From: Acanthamoeba castellanii str. Neff
Taxonomy: Eukaryota > Discosea > Longamoebia > Acanthamoebidae
NCBI RefSeq assembly: GCF_000313135.1
Contig: NW_004457269.1
Coordinates: forward strand, 119,873 to 183,872
Length of the DNA: 64,000 nucleotides
Direction: 5' to 3'
The notes below the pieces were generated by a model. That model was not told the origin of the DNA. It worked only from the letters and a program-made list of their open reading frames with translations, and ran no database searches. Positions 1 through 11,800 of the stretch are shown here, piece after piece (position 1 is the first letter of the stretch; every line of letters begins with the position of its first letter). The position numbers were made by a program, and so were the translations under genes.

Positions 1-1279
1 GGTCAGCGGCTCCTACGACACGTCCGTACGACGTACGCTTACCCCCCCCCCACCACACCCTTCACACCGAGGCGCTTGGTCGGTCGCTCATGCGGGGCTG
101 TTGCGTGTGTGCGCACACAGTGTGGGACACGAAGAACAGGAAGTGCAATCGAGTTCTGTGGGGCCACCAGAACATCGTGTGGAGCGTGCAGCTGGCGGGC
201 AACCGCGTGGTGTCGTGCTCCTCCGACGCCACGGTGCGCGTGTGGGACGTCGAAGCCGGCGTGTGTACCCAGACGCTCACCGGGCACGACGCGGCGATCT
301 ACTGCTGCCAGTATGACCCCGCGCGCAATGTCGTCGTCACCGGCTCCATGGACAAGACCATCCGGTTCTGGGACCTCAACGCTTCGGGTAAGCTCAGCTG
401 AAACGCCCTCGAGCACTGGTGTCACTCTGTGCGGCTAGCCTGGTTACTGACGCATCTGTGCGTGGCGCGCATGCCGATCATTCCAGGCAATATCAAGAGC
501 GGCTGCGTGGGCGTGATGCGAGGACACACCGACCGGCTGTGCTGCATGCAGGAGGACCCCAGGGAGAACCTCCTGGTAACTGGCTCGCGCGACAGCACCA
601 TCAGGTACGCAACACACAAAACACGCACACAACACACACACAACACGCACACACACACACAAGCTTTTGGGACCGACGTGTTCACACAACGCACAACAGG
701 CTTTGGGACACGCGAGTGCTCGAGGGCGGCGTGCAGGCGGGACGAAGCGGTCCGGCCTACAACAGCGCAGGCGACAGCAGGGCGTGCTTCCGTGTGCTGC
801 GTGGCCACGAGGGCCGCGTCTGCTGCCTGCAGTTCGACGAGGACAAGATCGTCTCCGGCTCCGACGACAACACCGTCAAGGTGTGGTCGCTGCACGGCAA
901 GAGCGCCGCCGGAGCGGGCGGCCGAAGCAAGGCCCGGGCAACGACGTCGTCATCATCATCGTCGTCGTCATCATCCCTAGCGAGCAAGACGGCGGAGCCG
1001 TCGTACTGTATAAACACGTTCACGGCGCACGACTACTGGGTCAACAGCCTCAAGTTCCGCGATAACCAGCTCATCAGCGGCGCGGCGGACGACACGATCA
1101 AGATTTGGGACTTCTCCGGCTCGGCGGCTGACGCGAAGCAGCGGCAGCGAGCCGGCGGCAGCGGCGGCAGGAAGACGTCCGGCAGCAGCAGCGGCTTATG
1201 GTACGCCGATGTGGTGTCCTCGCGACCGCGGCAGACCTACATCACCAACCCCATCACCTCGGCCTGCGTCCTCTCCTGA
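1..1279 (+). CDS. WD40-repeat protein, 3' part (5' end outside window)
   Basis: At least five WD40 repeats are encoded, recognisable by GH...D...W[DS] spacing: VSGSYDTSVRLWDT, VVSCSSDATVRVWDV, VVTGSMDKTIRFWDL, IVSGSDDNTVKVWSL and LISGAADDTIKIWDF. I infer exons <1-32, 121-387, 487-604 and 700-1279; all joins keep phase (for example C+TG gives Leu at the first join). A Ser run (about residues encoded at 945-975) and a Gly/Ser-rich tail after the last blade precede the TGA at 1277-1279. WD40 propellers are protein-binding scaffolds; the style resembles F-box/WD40 or TRAF-type propellers, but the N-terminal domain that would decide this lies upstream of the window. Function therefore stays open. 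Confidence 0.8.
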
Positions 1280-1603
1280 TGAGGAGGGTGAGACGCGACC
1301 TTTCTTTCTTCTTTTTCTACTTACTTAGCTTGTATAATATCATACACACACTTCAGCTTTGCCAACATATCAACATTCATTCATCATAATAAATCTTTTC
1401 TGTATAATTCATTTATTTACTTTTATTTATTCGAGTCAAAATTAGGAAATAACTGGGATTGCACATGGGGCGGACTTTGGGGGCGACGAGGAGAAAAAGA
1501 AGAGAAGGACGGAGCACGCCACGGTCTGGTCCTTTTCTTCTCCTCTCTCTCCATCTCGTTCATCTTCATTCCTATTCGAGAGCCCCCCTTCCACGTTTAT
1601 AAA
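1280..1603. other. Intergenic region, WD40 gene 3' UTR and GAR1 5' flank
   Basis: AT-rich stretch with a canonical AATAAA poly(A) signal at 1388-1393 about 110 bases after the WD40 stop codon, then a pyrimidine-rich segment leading to GAR1. No open reading frame with recognisable protein content is seen on either strand. Confidence 0.55.
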
Positions 1604-2896
1604 ATGTCGTTCCGAGGCGGCCGAGGTGGTGGCGGATTCAGGGGAGGCGATCGCGGCGGTTTCCGCGGCGGCCGTGGCGGCGATCGCGGCAGCTTCAGGG
1701 GAGGCGACCGTGGTGGATTCCGCGGCGGCAGGGGCGGTCACGACTTCGCACAGGGTCCCCCCGACACCGTCGTTGGTTCGTTCATTCTCCTCTCCGCCCT
1801 CCGCACCATTACTCCGCAATTGCAATTTGGAATGGAAATGCGCTACTTGTTTCAACTTTGTTGGTGCCAAATCGAAATCGCATGCTTTCCATGTGCACGC
1901 GACCCCTCATTTCAGTGTAGCGCGTCGTGCTATTCTCTCAATTTTGCCTTGGGCGGCCGGCTGATCTCCGATTGTGGCGCATTTTCATTGATGTAGAGCT
2001 CGGCAAGTTCACGCACGCTTGCGAGGGCGAGATGGTGTACAAGATGGTGGAGACGGACAAGGTCCCCAAGTTCAACCACCCCGTCTACACGCACGAGAAG
2101 GTCGAGGTCGGTAAGGTCGACGAGATCTTCGGTTCCACAACTGAGCCCGTACGCACAATCCCTTGCATGATGACTCTCAAATCTTCCTTGAAAGCGTTCA
2201 TCTCATTCCAATCTCTGGCTTGTAGTACTTCACGGTCAAGCCCAACCAGGGTTTCGTGGCCACGAGCTTCAAGGTCGGCGACCCCATCTGCATGGGTCCC
2301 TTCTCGCTGCTCAACAAGCAGATGTTCACCGAAGAGGACAAGCCCAAGGCTCCCAGGTACCGTACTCCTTCTCCTTCACTCCTCACTATCCCTCTTCTCT
2401 CTCTCTTCTCGTCGTGCGTGTTATCCACGTGTGCGTGTGCATGCACGCACTCTCTACATTCTATCCTCACCCACCACCACTCGGGCAATGATAAACAAAT
2501 AATCTTTGAGACCTTATCTTCGCACCTCCACGGTGCGGAATGATGACACTCAAGCAACCGCTGAGCCCACTCCTTCATTCCACCACTCCATCACTCTCAC
2601 ACTCTCTCACACTCTCCTGATTCACCGTCACGCAATAGCTCACCACTTTCTCCCCACAACAAACAAACAACAACGATAACAGGACGCCCGTCAAGTCGCG
2701 CGGTGGTCCCGGCGGTGGTAGGGGTGGTGGCTTCAGGGGTGGTCGCGGTGGCGGATTCCGGGGAGGCGATCGCGGCGGTCGCGGCGGTGGATTCAGGGGC
2801 GGCCGAGGTGGTGGCGGTGGTTTCCGGGGTGGCGACCGTGGCGGTCGCGGCGGGTTCAGCCCGCGTGGCCGTGGCACCTTCACCAGGGGCGCCTAA
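1604..2896 (+). CDS. GAR1: H/ACA snoRNP subunit GAR1
   Basis: GAR1 is a core subunit of the H/ACA ribonucleoprotein that pseudouridylates rRNA and snRNA in nucleolus and Cajal bodies. I infer exons 1604-1775, 1997-2148, 2226-2356 and 2683-2896, giving 222 residues with every splice phase consistent. The N-terminal RGG box (MSFRGGRGGGGFRGGDRGG) is followed by the conserved GAR1 core, readable as GKFTHACEGEMVYKM, FNHPVYTHEKVEVGKVDEIF and YFTVKPNQGFVATSFKVGD, and then a second long Gly/Arg-rich tail ending RGTFTRGA. RGG boxes flanking a small beta-barrel core are the family hallmark, and the length is close to that of fungal and animal GAR1. The ATG at 1604 is the first in frame and directly opens the RGG box. 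Confidence 0.95.
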
Positions 2897-3044
2897 GCCT
2901 CAGCTCTCCCCTTCTACAAAAAAAATCAAAATAATAAAAAATTCTGGATGACGTGTGCGACACCTTAAAGTGTGGGACTGGAAGTAGTTGGGAAGATGCA
3001 GAGAGCAAGGCTGAAGAAGGAGTACAACCACAGCCAAGCAAGCC

Positions 3045-5747
3045 ATGAAGGGGGCCACGGGAGGGGGCGCGCAGGCCAGGCTGAGGGAACTGGCACAGCG
3101 GGTGCGTGCACAAGCGCGTGGGGCAGGAGAGAACCACCCACCACGCGCCGTCAGCACGACCAGCACCGCCACCGCCCCTTCTTCTACTTCTATTTCTTCT
3201 GACGAACCGGCACCGCCCCAGCCGGTGGTGGTGGTGGGCCTGGTGCAGAACATCCCCGGCAGCTACCGGTCCCTCGACCTCCGTCTCTTCTTCTCGTACC
3301 ACCCCCATCTTCAATAAATAAATAAATAAATAAATACACAAATAAACCTGACACAAATACCAATAAAATGTGAATAAATAGATAAGTTAAAAAAAGAATA
3401 ACGCAAGGTGGTGTGCAGAGACTGGATCGAGAGGGGCAAGTTCAAGGTGTTCCACTTCCTCCATCGACCCGAGGTGCGCACCACCTCTGCCCCCGCCGGC
3501 CCTGCCCCGACCGAGGACGACGCCACCACTTCCTCCTCTTCCTCTTCATCATCGTCATCGTCATCGTCGTCCTCATCTTCAACGGCGGCGGAGAAGACGT
3601 GCTGTTGCGTGGTGGCGTTCTACGACGAGCGCGACTTTGCCGAGTTCAGGCGGCGCTACCACGGCCGCCACTGGACCGACCGCGCCGGCGCCCTGCTCCC
3701 CCGCGCCGGCCTGTGCCTCGTCCGCCGCGTCAAGCCCGACCACCACCAACCCGCCGCCATCGACGGTGCTGACACCGCGGCCGCTGCCGCCGAGCAGGCT
3801 GACGTCAGCGCCACGTCAGCGGCCGACCAGTGGTGGAAGGAGGGGAGCGGGGGGCGGTACCTGACCCGCCGACAGCGACTGGCGACGGCCCGCGCCAAGG
3901 CCCGCGCGTCCGAACAGCGCTCGCTCGCCCACATGCCCGAACTGCACCCGCCCAAGGCCCTCCTGCCCCAGGTGCGTGTGTGCCATGCGTGCGGTCGTGC
4001 GTGTGCGGTGTATGTGTGTCGTGCGTGTGCGGTGTGTGCGGTGTGTGTCGTGTGTCGTGTGCTGATTGTGTGTCGTGCGACAGGGGAATGTGGGGACGCC
4101 GCTGAAGTGGATCCAGGAGCGGGTGCGGGCGTGCGCGTTTCCGTCGTCGCTCATCGGGCAGCTGGGCATCCACGCCCTCCGCCGGCGCCGCACGTCGGAC
4201 TACCGCCGCTACGGCGAAGTCCACCTCGACTACTCGCGCCACGTAACCTCCTCCATTCCTTGAATTCCAGCGCTACCGCACACACCGCACACACGCCGCA
4301 CGCACCGCACACGCACAGCACGCGCGCGTGTTGCTGACGTGGCTGATGACAGGGCGGCGGCCATGACGACGACGAGGCGGACGACGGTGAAGGCCGGTGG
4401 GAGTATACGTTCGACAGCGAAGCGGGGGAGGCCGACAAGAAGAGGAAGCCGGCCCCGGTCTACCAGTACCACCTCCACAAACGCGGAGCCGGCGACGACG
4501 ACGGGTGGCCCGACGGTACCGACACACACGACACGCACGACACGCACGGCACACACTGCACGACACGCACAGCTAATGTTAGGGGGGGGGAGCAGAGTCG
4601 GGCGGAGGCCGGGACTCGGAGGGGGAGCAGGAGGCCGAGGAGTGGGAGCGGCACGAGGCGCTGCAGCACGACGACCACGAGGAGTACCTCTACGAGCAGG
4701 AGATCGAACTCCAGTGGGAGAAGGGCGGCAGCGGCCTCGTCTTCTGGACCGGTAACCTCTCACCCCCCCCCCTCGCGTGTGCGTGTGCGGTGACACGCGC
4801 GGCGTGTTGTGTGTCGTGTGCGGTGCGGCGTGTGCGGTGAGGCGTGTGTCGCGCTGACGGTTGATTTTGGGTGCGCAGACGGGGTGTATTGGGACGACCA
4901 GAACGAAGAGGGGAAGGACGCGGACCAGTTCGATCTGGACACAGCCCACTACTACGACCGCACGGGCGGGGACGACGACCACCTCTACGGCGCCTCCCAG
5001 AACCAATACACCACCGACGAAAAGTATGCAGCACGACACACGCCTCACCGCACACGCCGCACACACCGCACACGCCGTACATACACTCACGCAATGCGGC
5101 ACAGACGCGCGTATCGTGGAGTGAGGAGGAAGGCGGGTGAGGAGCGCTACGGGGCGTTCGAGCGGCACACGCGGGGCTTCGGGAGCCGGATACTGCGACG
5201 CTACGGGTGGAGCGAGGGCGGCGGTGTCGGGCGTACGCCCGGGGCGGCCGAGGCGATCGAGCCCCGCACGCAGCTCGACACTGCCGGCCTGGGCTACGGC
5301 CCGGACGACGGAAAGCGAAAGCGAAAGCGAAAAGCGACGGCGGCGCCACGACCCCGGCACGACGAAGACGAAGACGACGAAGGCGAAGACGAAGAGCGAG
5401 GGGGTGTGCGATCGGCCTTTGTGCTGAGGCCCGCGACCGAGGGCGGCGGCGGACCGACGCCGGCCGCGCTGGTGCACGCGGAGCAGCTGCGGCGGTGGCG
5501 CATGGCCAACGACCCGTCGTACGTGAGCATCAACACCGTCTACGACCACCCGCGGACCAACCCGCTCCTGCCCCTCGCATACTACGATGACGCCGACGCC
5601 GACGACGCCGGCGAGGCGGTAGCGGAGAAAAAGGAGAAGCAAAACGAAGCGAGGTCGTGGCGGCCCTACGCATTCCCCACGAAGCCGTTCGTGCGCGGCG
5701 GCACCATCGAAGAGGAACGCGAAGCGCTCAAGCGCTCCAGCGCGTGA
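3045..5747 (+). CDS. GPATCH3: GPATCH3-like G-patch protein
   Basis: I infer exons 3045-3295, 3419-3971, 4084-4242, 4353-4515, 4593-4751, 4879-5023 and 5126-5747, giving 683 residues in phase throughout. The order of conserved blocks matches animal GPATCH3: an N-terminal RRM-like segment (VVVVGLVQNIPGSYRSLDLR, then KFKVFHFLHRPE), the CCCVVAF strand, ELHPPKALLPQ/GNVGTPLKW, an acidic stretch with EEWERHEALQ and LYEQEIELQWEKGGSGLVFW, YYDRTGGD, then the G-patch core GAFERHTRGFGSRILRRYGW followed by GLGYGPDD. G-patch motifs bind RNA or activate DEAH helicases. Human GPATCH3 is reported as a nuclear factor with roles in innate signalling and gene expression; the function in a protist is unknown. It carries extra Ser and acidic low-complexity inserts relative to the animal protein. 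Confidence 0.88.
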
Positions 5748-5831
5748 ATGAAGGAATGAAAGGAATTTGATGAAAAGAAACTATTATCATTTACAGGGCC
5801 GCGTAGAGAGGAGGACTCCTCAGCTGAGAGC

Positions 5832-8800
5832 TCAGGAGGGGATGAGGTCGAGCGGGAGCTCCCAGACGCGCACGCTGCGGTCGTAGGAGCCCGAGACGAT
5901 CTTGGACTCGTGGGCGTCGAGGCACAGCACGCGGTGCTGGTGGCCGTCGAGCGTCGCCGCGCACCGCAGGCCGCCGCTGTACTCGTCCGCCGCCCACAGC
6001 CGCAGCAGGCCGTCGTACGCGCCCGTCACCACGTGCGTTCGCGTACCGCCCACCGGCCGGCAGTGCACCACCTCGTCCGCGTGCGCCGCTGCACGCACGC
6101 ACACGCGTCAATTCATGTCTGCGTGTGTGTGTGTGTGTGTGCGGTGGTGTGTGTGTGTGTGTGCGGTGGTGTGTGCGCGTGTGCGGTACCTTTGATGGCC
6201 TGGAAGCAGGTGCCGTTGTGGGTGTTCCACACGTTGACGCAGCCACGGGCCGAGCCGGTGACCAGCCCGCGCATGGACGGATAGGCTGAGTTGGCCCCGC
6301 CCTTCTTCGGCATCTTCTCCTTCCCGTTGTCCACTGCGCAACCCGAGAGAAAGCGGTGAGCGCCGGCGAGGACACGACACGACACGCATTCGATCGCACA
6401 CGCACGCACTCGACCGCACGCGCACGCGCACGCACACTAGGGGGGGGGGAATGGGTTCGCACCTTTGAGTCCATCGATGAAGCAGAGGTCGTTGATGGCG
6501 CCAGTGCGGCCCTTGGTCATGGTGAGCTCGCACTGGGCCGACTCCAGGTTCCACTTCTTCACCGTCGTATCGCACGATCCACTGTGTGCGTCGTGTGTCG
6601 TGTCATCACGTCAGCGCGCGACAACACGCGCACGCACACACGCAAACACACGCGCGCTCAGCTGAGGGCGAGGGGACAAGTGTACCTGTAGGCGGTTGCG
6701 TTGGCGGGGTCGAACTGGAGGCACCGAATCCAATCCCGATGACCGGAGAACGTCTTCACGCACTTGAGCGTGCGCGCGTCCCACAGCTGCAGCGCACGAC
6801 ACACGCGCAACGACACACGACACGCAGAAAAGGTGAGCGACAGTCGGCGCGTGCGCGTGCGTGTGTGTGCGTGTGCGCTCCTCGGATGCGTACCTTGAGG
6901 GTGGCATCGCGCGAGCCGCTGAGGATTTCGCGCTTGGGGTCGTGGAACTGCAGGCACACCACCGGCCCGCTGTGGCCCTTGAACGTCTGCGAGTTCTTGC
7001 CTACATGTGTGTCGTGTGTGTGTCGTGTCGTGTGCGTCGGTCGGAGTTAAAACCTCCCCAAGTCGGAGCTAAGAACTGGGGGCGTGAGTGGTACCGACGC
7101 GGATGTCCCAGAGCTTCATGGTGCCGTCGAACGAGCCCGAGACGACGGTGGGCAGGTCGCCCTGCATGCAGCAGATCGAACCCTCGTGGCCCGTCAGCGA
7201 CCGGATCTTGCACGACCGATGCAGATCCCACCTGCATGCGCACGTGCGTGTCGTGCGGCTCTGATTAGCACAACACCACACACACACCGCACACGCGACA
7301 CACGCAGCGCACACGCGACACGACACACGCGACATCGGGAAGGGACGTACAGTTTGAGGAATTTGTCGTAGGACCCGCTGACGAGGCGCTCCTTCTCGTG
7401 GTCGAGGTGGAGACAGTTGACCCAGCCCGTGTGGCCGGCCAGGGTGGCCGTGCACTTGGCCGTGAACGCGTTCCATCTGTCGCACAGATCGTCGGCGGGC
7501 CGTTGAGTGTCGTGTCGTGTCGTGTGTTGGTGTGTGTTGTGTGTGTGTTGTGTGTGTCGTACATTTTGACGGTGCCGTCGCAGGATCCAGAGAACACGTC
7601 GTTGCCGTGGATCTTCACGCTCATCACCGCCTCCGTGTGGCCCGTCAGCGTCTTCACCACGTAGTCGTTCTGCAGCATGGGCCACGCACCAAGTCAGCGT
7701 GTGGCACACATCACCGCACACGCACCACCGCACACGCGCAGACACGACACACGCACCACCGCACACGCACGCGCACACACGGAAGAAGGGGGGGGGTGCA
7801 TGCGCGTACGCGTTCTTCGGCCGCGCAGTAGTCTGACTCGGAATCGTCCGAGTCGTCGGTCGAGTCGCTGCCTTTGTTGTTGGCCCGGGCCTTCTTGCCC
7901 CGCTTGCCCTTCCCGGGTCCGCGCCTGTTGGACGGCGCCGTCGCCGAGCTCTTGTTCAGCGTCATCTTGTCCCTCGTGCCCGCGCGACCCACCGTCAGGC
8001 GCGTCAGGAATGCTGCACCGCACACGACACGACACGACACGACCAACGACACGACACGACCAACGACACGACACACGTAAGAGAGAGTTGAGTGGAAGGG
8101 GGAGGGGGAGGAGAGGGGCGAACCGCGCGTCTGGGTGGACTTGGCCTTGAGGAGGTTCTCGAACTTCTTGCGGCCCTCGGTGGACTCGTCGTGGCGCGGG
8201 TTGTTGAGGCCCGCCACCGGAATGTACTCCTGCTCCTCTCCGCCCTCGTCGAAGTCATCGTTCGGCCTTCGCATGTGTGTGCGGTGTGTGCGTGTGCGGT
8301 GTGTGCGTGTGCGGTGTTAGTCAGGGGCGAGTGCGAGTGCGGGGGGTGGGGCGCGAACCGTAGGGAGCTGCGGCGGGAGTCGGCCTCGAGTTCGGCGGTG
8401 AGTTCGGTGGCGCGGGTCATGTTGGAGAGGAGCTGCTCGATGATGGTGGTCCGCTCCTCGCTCAGCTGCGCCGCCGTGCTCATCTTCCCCACGAACCGGC
8501 GCACCAGCTCCACGCTCGTCCCCAGCGTGAGCATCTTATACGCTGGCCACCGCACACACACGACACACGACACATCAGCATTGCGTGTCGTGTGTCGTGT
8601 CGTGTCGTGTCGTGTCGTGTCGTGTCGTGTCGTGTCGTGTCGTGTCGTGTCGTGTCGTGTCGTGTCGTGTCGTGTCGTGTCGTGTCGTGTCGTGTCGTGT
8701 CGTGTCGGGCGGTGAGAGGGGAAGTACCGAAGGTGGCGAGGCAGTCGAAGATGATGTTCTCCTCTTTGGAGATGAGCTCCTCGCGCTTGGACTGCTCGAG

Positions 8801-11800
8801 AGAATCCCACTGCCGCATGCTGCTCCGGCAGTCGCCGTCGTAGAGCTTGTTGAACTCCTCCTTCACCTTGTCTGTCGTTTGACCCACCAAAAAATAGTGA
8901 GCACAACACGACACACACGACACGACACGACACACGCACCACCGCACACACAACGACACACACGACACACGTGTGCGATTGGGGGAGAGGGGGTAAAGTG
9001 ACCATAGAAGNNNNNNNNNNNNNNNNNNNNNNNNNNNNNNNNNNNNNNNNNNGGCCCGTCAGCGTCTTCACAACGTAGTCGTTCTGCAGCATGGGCCACG
9101 CACCAAGTCAGTGTGTGGCACACATCACCGCACACGCACCACCGCACACGCGCAGACACGACACACGCACCACCGCACACGCACGCGCACATACGGAAGA
9201 GGGGGGGGGTGCATGCGCGTACGCGTTCTTCGGCCGCGCAGTAGTCTGACTCGGAATCGTCCGAGTCGTCGGTCGAGTCGCTGCCTTTGTTGTTGGCCCG
9301 GGCCTTCTTGCCCCGCTTGCCCTTCCCGGGCCCGCGCCTGTTGGACGGCGCCGTCGCCGAGCTCTTGTTCAGCGTCATCTTGTCCCTCGTGCCCGCGCGA
9401 CCCACCGTCAGGCGCGTCAGGAATGCTGCACCGCACACGGGCACGACACGACACGACACGACACGACCAACGACACGACCAACGACACGACACGACACGA
9501 CACGACACGACACGACACGACACGACACGACACGACACGACACGACACGTAAGAGAGAGTTGAGTGGAAGGGGGAGGGGGAGGAGAGGGGCGAACCGCGC
9601 GTCTGGGTGGACTTGGCCTTGAGGAGGTTCTCGAACTTCTTGCGGCCCTCGGTGGACTCGTCGTGGCGCGGGTTGTTGAGGCCCGCCACCGGAATGTACT
9701 CCTGCTCCTCTCCGCCCTCGTCGAAATCATCGTTCGGCCTTCGCATGTGTGCGGTCGTGCGTGTGCGGTGTGTGCGGTGTGTGCGTGTGCGGTGTTAGTC
9801 AGGGGCGAGTGCAAGCGGGAGGTGGGGGCGCGAACCGTAGGGAGCTGCGGCGGGAGTCGGCCTCGAGTTCGGCGGTGAGTTCGGTGGCGCGGGTCATGTT
9901 GGAGAGGAGCTGCTCGATGATGGTGGTCCGCTCCTCGCTCAGCTGCGCCGCCGTGCTCATCTTCCCCACGAACCGGCGCACCAGCTCCACGCTCGTCCCC
10001 AGCGTGAGCATCTTATACGCTGGCCACCGCACACACACGACACACGACACATCAGCATTGCGTGTCGTGTCGTGTCGTGTCGTGCGGTGAGAGGGGAAGT
10101 ACCGAAGGTGGCGAGGCAGTCGAAGATGATGTTCTCCTCTTTGGAGATGAGCTCCTCGCGCTTGGACTGCTCGAGCGAATCCCACTGCCGCATGCTGCTC
10201 CGGCAGTCGCCGTCGTAGAGCTTGTTGAACTCCTCCTTCACCTTGTCTGTCGTTTGACCCACCAAAAAATAGTGAGCACAACACGACACACACGACACGA
10301 CACACGCACCACCGCACACACAACGACACACACGACACACGTGTGCGATTGGGGGAGAGGGGGTAATGACCATAGAAGCTGCGCTCCCAGAATCGAAGGT
10401 TTTGCCAGGCGTCGTGGTTGACCAGGTGCGAGTGGACAAAGTCCTGCACGCCCTGCAGCTTGGGGTTGTTGTAGTTGAAATGGAAGGCCGCCTCCATCAC
10501 CAGCCCGCAGCTAGACATGGGGGGTAGGAGGAATGCAAGGAATGTTTAGTACGTGTGTGCGGTGGCGCGTGTGCGTGTGCGGCCGCACGCGATGAAGACT
10601 CGCATGGAAGGTGCACCTGTAGAAGTCGTCCTTGTCCGACGCCTCACGAAGACAGGCCTTCATGAGCTCCGTCAGCTGCGCGAACGACCGCCCACTCAGC
10701 TGTCCCTCCTTTGGCTGTGCGTGTGCGGTTGTGCGTGTGCGGTCATGCGTGTGCGTGTGCGGTGAGTCGGCGAGTTAACATCTCGAGGAGGAGGGGAGGA
10801 GTAGTTTACCGATCGCTTGACCTCGGCCTCTATGGCGCGGGCGAACTCCAGGCGGAGGGCCTCGTCCTTGAGCCGCTCGAAGAGCTTCGACATGTCCTCC
10901 GTCTCGAGCGCCCGTCCACCGCCGCCGCCGCTGGCCCCCTTCTCCTCGCTGTGCTCGAACAGGGTCTGCATGCACCCCACCAGCCACTTGCGCTCCCGCC
11001 GCTCCTCCTTGCTCACGCAGGTCTGCAGCTCCGTCATCGCCCCCTCCTCGCCATCACCGCCGCCGCCGCCGCCGCCGTTCTCCTCCGACGTCGGCTGGGC
11101 CTCGCCGCCCGTGGTCGTCTCACCACCGGCCGCCGCCGCAGGGCTGGTGGTCTCGGCCGCTGCTGCGCTGCCGTTCTCCGCTGCGTGGCTGCTGCCGCCG
11201 CCGAGGCCTGGAATGGGCGGGAGCTTGCCGAAGCGGGACTTGCGGCGGACGATCTTCTTCTTCTGGGCCATCACCTTGTCGTCACCGCCGCCGCTGCTGC
11301 CCTCGCCGCTGGCCCCGTGGTCCTTGTCCGCCCCGGCAGAGTCGTCAGCGGCGGCCGTCGGCGGCGGGGGCTGCGGGCGGCCGATCAGCGGGAACCGCTC
11401 GGGGTCCACGTCTGGTATGTGTCGACAAATACGTGAGATAGTTCGAGGCGCGATGGGGGAGGTGGTGTGGCACGCACGTGAGCCTGGGTGGAAGGAAACG
11501 GGCGGGGCTGGGACGACGACGGTGCGGGTCTGCGTCGGGCGGGCGAGCTGGGCCAACACCTGGTCGAGTTCCAGGTCGAAGAGGGCGGCGTCGATGGACT
11601 GATCGAACACGTTGGCGCGCGGCCACGAGTGGCGATTGAGGAAACTCGTGAACAGTTGCGTCTCCAAGAACGGCTCAAACCAACCCTGCGTTCATCATAC
11701 CATCGTCAGACCCACGACACGACAGACCGACACGACACGACACGACACGACACGACACGACACGACACACACAGAGAGAGAGGAGTACCGCGGCGTCGGG

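Noticed and set aside
1596..1604. TATAAAA as a core promoter for GAR1
   Set aside because: It overlaps the GAR1 start codon, so it cannot direct initiation upstream of it; probably chance AT sequence in the leader.
2575..2883. Pro/Arg-rich minus-strand frame
   Set aside because: It is the antisense of the GAR1 RGG-box exon.
4230..5642. A 470-codon minus-strand open frame over GPATCH3
   Set aside because: It runs through the microsatellite introns and conserved exons of GPATCH3 without protein-like composition.
8584..8708. Direct repeats suggestive of a CRISPR-like array
   Set aside because: Units are 5 bases with no spacers; this is a microsatellite in a eukaryotic intron.
8480..9092. Cys/Arg/Val-repeat proteins (VVSCRVVSCR) in several frames
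   Set aside because: These are translations of the CGTGT/CGACA arrays.
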